This document shows positions 23,241 through 30,663 of a DNA stretch of 60,375 bases, one piece after another. The stretch is from Rhodoplanes serenus (GTDB taxonomy: Bacteria > Pseudomonadota > Alphaproteobacteria > Rhizobiales > Xanthobacteraceae), in the NCBI GenBank assembly GCA_945897515.1, contig CAMDFO010000024.1:1-60375 (forward strand), read 5' to 3'. Under the pieces are notes generated by a model. That model did no database searches, was not told the DNA's origin, and was given only the letters and a program-made list of their open reading frames with translations. How positions within the stretch are numbered: the stretch's first letter is position 1; each line of letters starts with the position of its first letter. Position numbers and translations under genes: made by a program.

Positions 23241-24656
23241 GGTGCCGTCGCGAAGGTGGTTGGAATTGGCTGAGGCGATCTCCAGCTTCATGAAGTTATC
23301 CGATCATGCGGCGAGGTCAATGGGTTGATCGGATGGCTTGTCGGCGAGGGTCTTCCAGCCATCGACTTTGCGCATCGTGATCTGCCCTGAGGCCAGCAGC
23401 GCCCAGAACAACATGGCGGCGGTCTCTGCGCTTGGCAGCACGGTCTGGGTCTTGATCCTGCGCTTGAACTCCTCTTGCAGCCGCTCGATGGCGTTGGTGG
23501 TGCGGATCGAGCGCCACTGGTCGGGCGGGAACCGCGCGAAGGTGAACAGCCGGTCGCCGGCTTCTTCGAGGCTGTCGGCGACGGCGCGATGCTTGAGCCG
23601 CCACTTGCGGATGAACGCCTTTCTTCGTGTCTCGATTTCCGCCGTCGTCGCGGCGTAGATCATGTCTGTATAATCGGCGGAGATTTCCTCGTGCAGTCGC
23701 TCGGGCGCGTGCGCCAGCAGGTTGCGGTGCTTGTGCACCGTGCAGCGCTGCACCGGAACGTTCGTCCACAACGCGGCCAGCGCAGCGTCGAGGCCTTTGC
23801 CGCCATCGACCATCACGAGATCTGGAGTTTGCATGCCGCGTTTGACGAGATCGTCAAGCAGCGTCCGCCACGCCTCCGCGCTTTCACCGCCCATGTTCTT
23901 CACTGCCAGCAACACTTTCTGGCCGTCCTCGCGCACCCCCAAAGCCACCAGAAGCGAGATCGAGGTGGCCTTTTTGTCGAGCCGCACGCGCACCACCGTG
24001 CCGTCGAGGATGAGCCGTACGATCCTGTCGTCCTTCAGCGCGCGGGCGTTCCACGCCTCCCAGTCGCTTTTCACCTTACGCCACGTGCGGCTGACCACGT
24101 CCTTGCCGACGGCGCCAGCGAACACCGCGTGCAACGCGCGGCGCACGCGACGGGTGTTGGTTCCCGCCAGATACGCCCCCGCGATCAGCGCGTCCGCAGC
24201 CTTCGTGCGCCGCTGATACGCGCGCAAGCCCTTGCTCTTCCATTCGCCCGTCTTGCCGTCCGCGCCGGCCAGACGGGCGCGCGGCACGTCGATCTCCGTC
24301 TTGCCGAACGTGCCCGTCAGCGTGCGTTTGCGGTGACCGTGGCGGTGACCGACGACGCCAGGCTCGTTGTCGCCCTCGTCCGGCTTGCGCCTCCCGTAGC
24401 GCGGACGGGACAAGGCTCCGTCCAGTTCCTCTTCGAGCATCGTCTCAATGAACCCGCGAACCCGGCCGCGAACGCCATCCTCAATGGCGTCAAACCAATT
24501 GTCGAAAAGCTTCGCATCACCTGCAACGTCGGCCGGCTTCGTGGTATCTTTGTTCATGGCGTGGTCTCCAGTCTGGCGCTTCAACGCCAGAATCAATTGG
24601 GTTGGACAACCCGGAGACTACGCCAACCTAATTCCAACCACTCCCGCGACGGCACC
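23241..24656 (-). mobile_element. IS256-family insertion sequence, complete
   Basis: The element is 1416 bp long. Left end GGTGCCGTCGCGAAGGTGGT and the inverted right end GGTGCCGTCGCGGGAGTGGT, each followed by TGGAATT, are imperfect terminal inverted repeats of about 27 bp. The flanks carry the 8-bp direct repeat GCGGGATT at 23233-23240 and 24657-24664, a target duplication of the size expected for IS256. It has one intact transposase gene. Near-identical ends and a clean duplication suggest a fairly recent insertion. Confidence 0.95.
23304..24557 (-). CDS. IS256 family transposase
   Basis: This 417-aa protein from MNKDTTKP (ATG at 24557) is typical of the family. It shows GHRHGHRKRTLTGTFGKTEI, DVPRAR, then the DDE catalytic aspartates Asp185 (LILDGTVV) and Asp251 (VMVDGGKGLD), the VQRCTVHKHRNLLAH motif and the C-terminal RTTNAIERLQEEFKRRIKTQ. 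No frameshift or stop is present, so it should be active. It lies wholly inside the terminal repeats of the element. Confidence 0.95.
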   Translation of the reverse strand: MNKDTTKPADVAGDAKLFDNWFDAIEDGVRGRVRGFIETMLEEELDGALSRPRYGRRKPDEGDNEPGVVGHRHGHRKRTLTGTFGKTEIDVPRARLAGADGKTGEWKSKGLRAYQRRTKAADALIAGAYLAGTNTRRVRRALHAVFAGAVGKDVVSRTWRKVKSDWEAWNARALKDDRIVRLILDGTVVRVRLDKKATSISLLVALGVREDGQKVLLAVKNMGGESAEAWRTLLDDLVKRGMQTPDLVMVDGGKGLDAALAALWTNVPVQRCTVHKHRNLLAHAPERLHEEISADYTDMIYAATTAEIETRRKAFIRKWRLKHRAVADSLEEAGDRLFTFARFPPDQWRSIRTTNAIERLQEEFKRRIKTQTVLPSAETAAMLFWALLASGQITMRKVDGWKTLADKPSDQPIDLAA

Positions 24657-24897
24657 GCGGGATTTTGCCTGCCATGCAATCGTCGAGGAACTGGCGCCAC
24701 TCTTCGTATTCGTGGTCGAAGCCTCGATCGAGCGAGATCTGAAAGCATTGCGGCCAGGTTGGCTGGCCCTGCATCGACGGCGGCGACGCATTTTGCGTCG
24801 CGCGGACTTCCTTCTTGTCTTTGGACTTGGCGGCAAGACCCGGAGAAGCGAGCAACGCGGACAGCAGAACGCTGGCAGCGATCGTAACGACGCGCAT

Positions 24898-25516
24898 GGA
24901 TTCCTCTTTCAATTGCGGTGGAACATCACCCATAGCCCCGCGACAATTTGTCCATTTCTAGGAATATCCGTCAATAGGCCGGAGCATCCGCTGTTGAAAA
25001 ATTGGATATTTCTCCCCTGAGGCGCACCGCTACAGGATAAAAATCATATTTTCGTGATCGCTTATCCCCGTCTGCTCCGGCGGCCTTATCATGCCCGCAG
25101 CCTGGCTCGGAGGGCGTCGTCGATCGCGGCGTTCGGAGCAAGGTGCGGCGTCCGACAACGACGCCGCGATGGAGCGCCGGGAGGCGCAGGGGCCTTGCGC
25201 AAAAGGCCCCGCGCGCCTCGGGACCCCCACCCCCCTCTCTTGGGTCCCGGAAGCTCGGTGCGCGGCGGACCGCAACGCACGGTCTGCCAGGTGGGTCCCT
25301 CGCAAGGACCTGCCACGTGGGGCCTCGCAAGCCCCTGGCGCCATCGCAAGTCGGGTTTACCCGACTTGCGCACGTATTATGCCGATCTCGGGTAAACCCG
25401 AGATCGGATGCGCTCCATTCCCTCATGGGGAACAAGGAAAAACGGGAAAGACGCACCCGGCGTCTCTAACAATACGGGCGATGGCGCTTGTCCGCGGGGC
25501 TGTTTAGAAAGAAAAC
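24898..25516. other. Gene-free stretch with serial hairpins
   Basis: About 620 bp without a credible gene. From 25181 onward it is almost continuous inverted repeats: GAGGCGC/GCGCCTC enclosing GGGGCCTT/AAGGCCCC (25181-25219), CGGGACCC/GGGTCCCG (25219-25249), AGGTGGGTCC/GGACCT (25289-25311) and GGGGC/GCCCC (about 25319-25336), the last two with loop CTCGCAA. Two long palindromes follow at 25345-25407. Small open frames here lack codon bias or family resemblance. The 5' end (24898-24960) holds the promoter side of the interrupted exported-protein gene. Confidence 0.6.
25345..25407. repeat. Twin 26-nt perfect palindromes
   Basis: CGCAAGTCGGGT-TT-ACCCGACTTGCG at 25345-25370 and CCGATCTCGGGT-AA-ACCCGAGATCGG at 25382-25407 are two perfect 12-bp stems, each with a 2-nt centre and sharing the core GGGT..ACCC, spaced by 11 bp. 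They end 109 bp before the dihydropyrimidinase gene. They could extrude as cruciforms, bind a dimeric regulator or act as a bidirectional terminator; no T run follows. Confidence 0.75.
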
Positions 25517-26944
25517 ATGAGCTTCGACACCATCATCCGCGGCGGCACCGTCGCGACCGCGTCCGACACCTTCCAATGCGACGTCGGCATCGCCGGCGGC
25601 CGGATCGCAGCGCTGGGCGCCGATCTTGGGACAGCGAAGGACGTCGTGGATGCACGCGGCAAGCTGGTGCTGCCCGGCGGCATCGACAGCCATGTGCATT
25701 TGTCGCAGCCCTCCGGACCCGGCATCGTCATGGCCGACGACTTCGCCTCCGGCACCCAGGCGGCGGCGTTCGGCGGCAACACCATGGTGCTGCCGTTTGC
25801 CATGCAGCAGAAGGGCCAATCCTTACGCGAGGTGGTGAAGCAGTATCACGCCAAGGCCGACGGCCAGTGCTACGTCGACGTCTCGTTCCATCTCATCATC
25901 ACGGACACCACCGAGAGCGTGCTCGGCCAGGAGCTCCCTGCCCTGGTCAACGACGGCTACACCTCGTTCAAGGTGTTCATGACCTACGAGGGAATGGCGC
26001 TCTCCGACATCGAGATGCTGAATGTCATGGCGGTGGCGCGCGAGACCGGCGCGCTGGTGATGGTGCACGCCGAGAACTACGACGCCATCCGGTTCCTCAC
26101 CGACCGCCTGGAGCGCGCCGGCAAGACCGCGCCGCACTTCCACGGCACGTCGCGGCCGATCGCGGTCGAGCGCGAGGCGACGCACCGCGCGATCGCGCTG
26201 TCGGAGATCGTCGACGTGCCGATCATGATCGTGCACGTGTCGAACCGCGAGGCGATGGAGGAAATCCGCCGCGCCCAGCAGCGCGGCCTGAAAATCTACG
26301 GCGAGACCTGTCCGCAATATCTGGTGCTGACCGCGGGTGACATGGAAGGCCTCAACATGGAGGGTGCGAAATACGTCTGCTCTCCGCCGCCGCGCGACCA
26401 CGCAAGCCAGGTCGCCTGCTGGGAAGGCATGCAGCAGGGCGTGTTCTCGCTGTTCTCCTCCGACCATTGCCCGTTCCGCTATGACGACCCGCAAGGCAAG
26501 CTCACGCCGAAGGGCCGGACCTCGTTCCGCTGGGTGCCGAACGGCATTCCCGGCGTCGAGACCCGGCTGCCGATTTTGTTTTCGGAAGGGGTCGGCAAGG
26601 GCCGCATTTCGCTGAACGAGTTCGTTGCGCTCACCGCGACCAATCACGCCAAGACTTACGGGCTCTATCCGAAAAAAGGCACGATCGCCGTCGGCTCCGA
26701 TGCCGACATTGCAATCTGGGACCCCGAGCGCGAGGTGACCATTTCGCAGTCGCTGATGCACGGCGGCGCCGACTACACGCCGTATGAAGGCATCGCGGTG
26801 AAGGGCTGGCCGGTTTCGACCATGGTGCGCGGAATCTTCGTGGTGCGCGACGGCGAATTGGTCGGCAAGGTGGGCGCCGGCACGTATGTGGCGCGCGAAA
26901 GGTCGCCGCTGGCGAAGCCGATTGCAAAGAGCGCGTGGGAATGA
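25517..26944 (+). CDS. hydA: Dihydropyrimidinase / D-hydantoinase
   Basis: This 475-aa cyclic amidohydrolase has metal His residues in GGIDSHVHLSQP, the carboxylated Lys in NDGYTSFKVFMTYEG, then VMVHAENYD, MIVHVSNREAMEEI and SSDHCPFRYDD (metal Asp/His), with a C-terminal KGTIAVGSDADIAIWDP beta sandwich. It opens the ring of dihydropyrimidines or 5-substituted hydantoins. Length and motifs fit dihydropyrimidinase better than allantoinase. The gene is followed after 100 bp by a PucG-like aminotransferase. Its product could be taken on by the carbamoylase-type amidohydrolase at 2429-3688, although the two loci are 22 kb apart. Confidence 0.92.
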   Translation: MSFDTIIRGGTVATASDTFQCDVGIAGGRIAALGADLGTAKDVVDARGKLVLPGGIDSHVHLSQPSGPGIVMADDFASGTQAAAFGGNTMVLPFAMQQKGQSLREVVKQYHAKADGQCYVDVSFHLIITDTTESVLGQELPALVNDGYTSFKVFMTYEGMALSDIEMLNVMAVARETGALVMVHAENYDAIRFLTDRLERAGKTAPHFHGTSRPIAVEREATHRAIALSEIVDVPIMIVHVSNREAMEEIRRAQQRGLKIYGETCPQYLVLTAGDMEGLNMEGAKYVCSPPPRDHASQVACWEGMQQGVFSLFSSDHCPFRYDDPQGKLTPKGRTSFRWVPNGIPGVETRLPILFSEGVGKGRISLNEFVALTATNHAKTYGLYPKKGTIAVGSDADIAIWDPEREVTISQSLMHGGADYTPYEGIAVKGWPVSTMVRGIFVVRDGELVGKVGAGTYVARERSPLAKPIAKSAWE

Positions 26945-26970
26945 ATCACGGTCTCACAACACACACCGCC

Positions 26971-27030
26971 GTCATGGCCGGGCTTGTCCCGGCTATCCAC
27001 GTCTTCGGTTGCGGGCAAGACGTGGATGGG
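26971..27030. repeat. Dispersed palindromic repeat, family A copy 2
   Basis: GTCATGGCCGGGCTTGTCCCGGC is followed by ATCCACGTCTT (26995-27005), which pairs with AAGACGTGGAT (27017-27027). The words match the element at 65-136 in reverse orientation. It fills the gap between the dihydropyrimidinase and aminotransferase genes and ends 14 bp before the latter's ATG, so it may influence its translation. Confidence 0.65.
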
Positions 27031-27044
27031 GAGAGAGCCAGCCC

Positions 27045-28277
27045 ATGACCGACGCATTTTCCGAACTCAATCCGCCGCCTCGCCTGCTGATGGGTCCTGG
27101 CCCGGTCGGCGTCGATCCTCGCGTGCTGCGCGCCATGTCGATGCCGATGCTCGGCCAGTTCGATCCCGCGTTCACCGCCTACATGAACGACACGATGGAG
27201 CTGCTGCGGCAGATCTATCGCACCAAGAACCAATGGTCGCTGGTGGTCGACGGCACCGCACGCGCGGGCATCGAGGCTATCCTGGTTTCGCTGATCGCAC
27301 CGGGCGACAAGGTGCTGGTGCCGATCTTCGGACGCTTCGGTCATCTGCTCGCCGAGATCGCGTCGCGCTGCGGCGGCAATGTCACGACCATCGAGCGCGA
27401 ATGGGGCACCGTGTTCACCCCCGACGAGATCGAGGACGCGATCAAGCAGCACCGGCCGCGCATCGTCGCGCTGGTGCATGGCGATACTTCGACTACGATG
27501 GCGCAGCCGCTCGCCGAGATCGGCCCGATGTGCCGTGCGCGGGACATCATCCTTTACAGCGACGCCACCGCGACGATCGGCGGCATGCCGGTCGAGGTCG
27601 ACGCCTGGCAGCTCGACGCGGTGTCCGGCGGATTGCAGAAGTGCCTGTCGGGACCGCCGGGCTCGGCGCCGATCACATTCAACGAGCGCGTCGCAACCAT
27701 CGCCAAACATCGCAAGCATCTCGAGGCCGGCATCAAGCCGCCGGGCTTCGTCGACGGCAACGGCCCGCGCGTGCAGTCGAACTATTTCGATCTCGCCATG
27801 CTGATGGACTATTGGAGCGAGCTTCGGCTCAACCATCACACCGAGGCGACCTCGATGCTCTACGCCACCCGCGAGGCGGTGCGCATCGCACTTCAGGAGG
27901 GACTGGACGCGCGCTTCGCCCGGCATCGCCTCGCCAGCGATGCCATCACCGCGGGCTTCCGGTCGATGGGGCTCGAACTGTTCGGCGACCAAAGCAACAA
28001 GATGCCGAACGTCACCGGCGTCGTGGTGCCGAGGGGCGTCAAGCCCGATGGCGTCCGCAAGATGATGCTCGACGATTTCGGCATCGAGATCGGTACCTCG
28101 TTCGGGCCGCTGCACGGTAAGATCTGGCGGGTCGGCACCATGGGCTACGTCTGTCGCAAGGAGAACGTGCTGATCTGCCTGGGCGCGCTGGAGGCCTGCC
28201 TGCGCCGCTTCGGGTTCAAGCCGCCGGCCGGCGCCGGGGTCGATGCGGCGCTCGCCGTCTATGGCAAAGCCCGCTGA
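27045..28277 (+). CDS. Class V aminotransferase, PucG-like (S)-ureidoglycine-glyoxylate / alanine-glyoxylate type
   Basis: This 410-aa PLP enzyme opens with PPPRLLMGPGPVGVDPRVLR. It has SLVVDGTARAGIEAILVSLI, the Asp-containing ILYSDATATIGGMPVEVDAW, and the PLP lysine in SGGLQKCLSGPPGSAPI, a pattern shared by alanine-glyoxylate and ureidoglycine-glyoxylate aminotransferases. The pairing with a dihydropyrimidinase, and the UraD-UraH gene in the same window, favour a role in nitrogen recovery from ureides. The ATG at 27045 is chosen because residues upstream derive from the palindromic repeat. Alanine- or serine-glyoxylate activity cannot be excluded. Confidence 0.88.
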   Translation: MTDAFSELNPPPRLLMGPGPVGVDPRVLRAMSMPMLGQFDPAFTAYMNDTMELLRQIYRTKNQWSLVVDGTARAGIEAILVSLIAPGDKVLVPIFGRFGHLLAEIASRCGGNVTTIEREWGTVFTPDEIEDAIKQHRPRIVALVHGDTSTTMAQPLAEIGPMCRARDIILYSDATATIGGMPVEVDAWQLDAVSGGLQKCLSGPPGSAPITFNERVATIAKHRKHLEAGIKPPGFVDGNGPRVQSNYFDLAMLMDYWSELRLNHHTEATSMLYATREAVRIALQEGLDARFARHRLASDAITAGFRSMGLELFGDQSNKMPNVTGVVVPRGVKPDGVRKMMLDDFGIEIGTSFGPLHGKIWRVGTMGYVCRKENVLICLGALEACLRRFGFKPPAGAGVDAALAVYGKAR

Positions 28278-28382
28278 TCTGCCTCATTCCGGCCAGGGAT
28301 CGCGCCAACAATTCCGCAATTGCGCCAAGCTCCGGTCATGAGCGGCAGCGCCAATGCGTCCGTCCCAGAACGGGAGGACGCC

Positions 28383-28997
28383 ATGACGTTTCGTTCCTTG
28401 CGTATCGCCGCGCTGCCCGCGGCAGCCGCCTTTGGCATCGCGCTGCCCGCGGCGCCGGCCGTCGCGCAATCCACCGACGCCCCGCTCAAGCTCCAGTCGT
28501 TCATGAAAAAGCCGATCGCCAGCGGCACAGCGACCCGCGCCGTGAAGCAGCGCGATGGCAGCTACCGGCAGGTTTCGCTGGCACGGCGGTCGAAGCCCGC
28601 AGCGCCCGCCGCCATCGCCAGCCCCGCGGTCATGACGCCCGATGCGGCGGAAGCCTTCGCCTCGCACGCCGCTTCGCTGGTGCGGGTGGTGTCGCCCGGC
28701 GAGTTGAACGAGATCGATCTCGCCGCCGACGCCACACCGGTTTCGACCACCGCGATTGAGGTCGTCGCAGCGCCCGCCGTGCAAACGGTTCAGGCCGACG
28801 AGTTCAACGCCATCGACCGGACCGCCGATGCACCGCGTGCGGTTTCGCTCGACGAATTGAACCGGACATTCGCCGCACCGGTCGTGAGCGAACCGGACAA
28901 GACCGACGAGTCATCGTCCTGGCTGCAGCGCATGCTGATCATGGTGGGCGGCGCGTTCGCCGCGGCGTCGGCCGCGGTGCGGTTCCTGGTCGGCTGA
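28383..28997 (+). CDS. Exported/membrane-anchored hypothetical protein
   Basis: This 204-aa protein begins at MTFRSLRI, 3 bp after GGGAGGAC. It has a signal peptide (AALPAAAAFGIALPAAPAVA, cleavage before QSTDAP), a long Ala/Pro/Val-rich low-complexity middle with repeated ...ELNEIDLAAD / EFNAIDRTAD / SLDELNRTFA units, and one C-terminal membrane segment (LIMVGGAFAAASAAVRFLVG). The [DE][EL]xN-ID repeat spacing is about 35-40 residues. No family is recognised. It may be a periplasmic tether. It ends 8 bp from the convergent lipoprotein gene. Confidence 0.7.
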   Translation: MTFRSLRIAALPAAAAFGIALPAAPAVAQSTDAPLKLQSFMKKPIASGTATRAVKQRDGSYRQVSLARRSKPAAPAAIASPAVMTPDAAEAFASHAASLVRVVSPGELNEIDLAADATPVSTTAIEVVAAPAVQTVQADEFNAIDRTADAPRAVSLDELNRTFAAPVVSEPDKTDESSSWLQRMLIMVGGAFAAASAAVRFLVG

Positions 28998-29005
28998 CCG
29001 GCGCG

Positions 29006-29446
29006 TCAGCGCGTCAGCCGCTCCAGTTCAGGAAACGGCACGTAGACGGCCTCCTTGCACAGCTCGCGGCCCTGGTCGACGATCCGCTCCAGCTTGCCCT
29101 GGCGGAAGATCACCACGCTGTCCTTGCTGCCGGCATATTTGCCCGCCGTCGTCCTGGCGTTGTAGCGGATGCACGAGGCGTAGCGTTCAAAACCGCCGAA
29201 CGGCCGAATCGCAGGGACGGTCACGAAGGCTTCGCGCACGTTGGTCGGATCGTTCAGATAGGTGCGCATCAACGCGACGATCTCGGCCCGGTAGGTCGCC
29301 GGATAGACCGAGTTGTTCTCCGCCTGGTTCTCCTGGCTGCGCCGCTCCATCTCGATGCCGGCACAACCGCCAAGCATGAGCACGAGAGCAAGGAGCATCC
29401 CGCGCGCCGAGCCGGTGAAAATGTCGCAAGCCTGGACAGGCGCCAT
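29006..29446 (-). CDS. Putative lipoprotein
   Basis: Read from MAPVQACD (146 aa), it has a signal peptide with lipobox MLGGC followed by AGIEMERRSQENQAENNSVY, then a compact domain: YPATYRAEIVALMRTYLNDP, SCIRYNARTTAGKYAGSKDS, VVIFRQGKLERIVDQGRELC. The Cys in GGC is the probable lipidation site. Short lipoproteins with RAEI...LRTYLNDPTNVR are frequent in rhizobia, with no function known. A start at 29398 (MLLALVLM) would leave a signal without a positive N-region, so 29446 is preferred. Confidence 0.72.
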   Translation of the reverse strand: MAPVQACDIFTGSARGMLLALVLMLGGCAGIEMERRSQENQAENNSVYPATYRAEIVALMRTYLNDPTNVREAFVTVPAIRPFGGFERYASCIRYNARTTAGKYAGSKDSVVIFRQGKLERIVDQGRELCKEAVYVPFPELERLTR

Positions 29447-29687
29447 TGTCGCTGCCGATTCCCGGTGAAAGCCATCGCCAGATAGGCCAATCCGCAGCGG
29501 ATTGCCAAGCGCCTGAAGCCGATTTTCGCACCCGGAAAGCCGCATCCGGCGCGCCGATCGCGAAAAGCTATCCCCATCCTGAGAAGGATATGCGAACCTG
29601 GGCACTCATCGCCGCGTCAGGCCCCAGCCCGAATGACGACGAAAACGAGCCCGGGCGCACCGGGCCGGACATCGAGAGGGAGGAAAC

Positions 29688-30656
29688 GTGAAAAAGCATC
29701 TGACTCAGGCCACGATTCTCGGAATCGCGGCGGCTTTCTTTGCCAGCGCGGTCTTCGCCCAGTCGGCCGCGGACAAGTATCCGGACAAGCCGATCAAGAT
29801 CATCGTGCCGTTCGCCCCCGGCGGGTCGACCGACATCATCGCCCGTGTCATCGGGCAGAAAATGCTCGAGAACTGGGGCCAGCAGGTCATCGTCGAAACC
29901 CGCCCCGGCGCCGCCACCGTGATCGGCACGTCGGCAGTCGCGCAGGCCGCGCCCGACGGCTACACGCTGCTCATGACGGTGAGCAATCTCACCACCAATC
30001 CGGCGCTCCAGGACTCGCTACCCTACGACGCCGTGCGGGACTTCGAGCCGATCAGCATGGTCGGAACGACGCCGATGGTATTCTACGTCAATCCGAAATT
30101 CGGGCCGCAGAACCTGAAGGACATGATCTCATACGGAAAGGCCAACCCGATTCCGTTCGGCTCCGCGGGGATCGCCAGCATGACCCATCTGCTGGCCGAA
30201 ACGTTCAAGGCCGACAACGGCATAAACCTGATGCAGCACGTGGTTTATCGCGGCGGCGGACCGGCGCTGAACGACGTGCTCGCCGGCACCATCCCGATGA
30301 CGTCGGCCACCGTCACCCAGGCGCTGCCGCAGTATCAGGGCGGGCTGGTGAAGGCGCTCGGCGTCAGCGCAACCCAGCGCCACCGCTCGCTGCCGAACGT
30401 GCCTACCTTCCGCGAGCAGGGCTTCGATCTTGTGGTGACGGAATGGTATGGCCTGTTCGCGCCGAAGGGCACGCCGAGGCCAATCGTCGCCAAGCTCAAC
30501 GCCGAGATCCGGCGCATCCTGGCGCTTGACCTCGGCGAGCGCGTCGCTGCGCTCGATCTCGGGGCATCCTCGCCCGAAGAGCTTGGCACGTTTGTCAAAA
30601 AGGAAATCGACCGCTGGAGCCCGGTAATAAAGAAGCTCGGGTTGAAGGCCAATTGA
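29688..30656 (+). CDS. Bug-family (TctC-like) tripartite tricarboxylate transporter receptor
   Basis: This 322-aa periplasmic receptor has a Sec signal (KKHLTQATILGIAAAFFASA, cleavage near VFAQS) followed by Bug signatures: DKYPDKPIKIIVPFAPGGST, then DIIARVIGQKM, QVIVETRPGAATVIG and APDGYTLLMTVSN. GGGAGGAAAC precedes its ATG. It lies 7 bp upstream of the acyl-CoA mutase, so the receptor probably captures the carboxylate that feeds that pathway. No TctAB genes adjoin it. Confidence 0.93.
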   Translation: MKKHLTQATILGIAAAFFASAVFAQSAADKYPDKPIKIIVPFAPGGSTDIIARVIGQKMLENWGQQVIVETRPGAATVIGTSAVAQAAPDGYTLLMTVSNLTTNPALQDSLPYDAVRDFEPISMVGTTPMVFYVNPKFGPQNLKDMISYGKANPIPFGSAGIASMTHLLAETFKADNGINLMQHVVYRGGGPALNDVLAGTIPMTSATVTQALPQYQGGLVKALGVSATQRHRSLPNVPTFREQGFDLVVTEWYGLFAPKGTPRPIVAKLNAEIRRILALDLGERVAALDLGASSPEELGTFVKKEIDRWSPVIKKLGLKAN

Positions 30657-30663
30657 GCAGGCG

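Larger units (their letters stand above)
23219..24897 (-). pseudogene. Small exported-protein gene interrupted by the IS256-family element
   Basis: The gene starts at 24897 (MRVVTIAASVLLSALLASPG, good GAAAGAGGA ribosome site), encodes a signal peptide ending near GLAAK, a Lys-rich segment and a conserved-looking WPQCFQISLDRGFDHEYEEW region with two cysteines. At ...CMAGKIP the frame enters the IS and stops within it at 24628. Removing the element and one 8-bp target copy restores the end ...GKIPLSNR with a TAA at 23219-23221, so the original protein was about 87 aa. Only four residues and the stop were displaced, so a slightly altered product (89 aa) may still function. The family is not recognised. 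Confidence 0.75.

Noticed and set aside
25345..25407. CRISPR-like repeats
   Set aside because: There are only two units, with different outer arms and no spacers of regular length, so this is not an array.
25030..25507. Several small frames in the hairpin region before the dihydropyrimidinase gene
   Set aside because: Arg/Pro/Gly-rich products with no family resemblance, overlapping one another and spanning inverted repeats. They are best explained as by-products of GC-rich palindromic DNA.
29633..30529. Plus-strand frame overlapping the first Bug receptor
   Set aside because: It is an alternative-frame reading with Arg/Gly/His-rich composition. The receptor frame has a signal peptide and Bug motifs.
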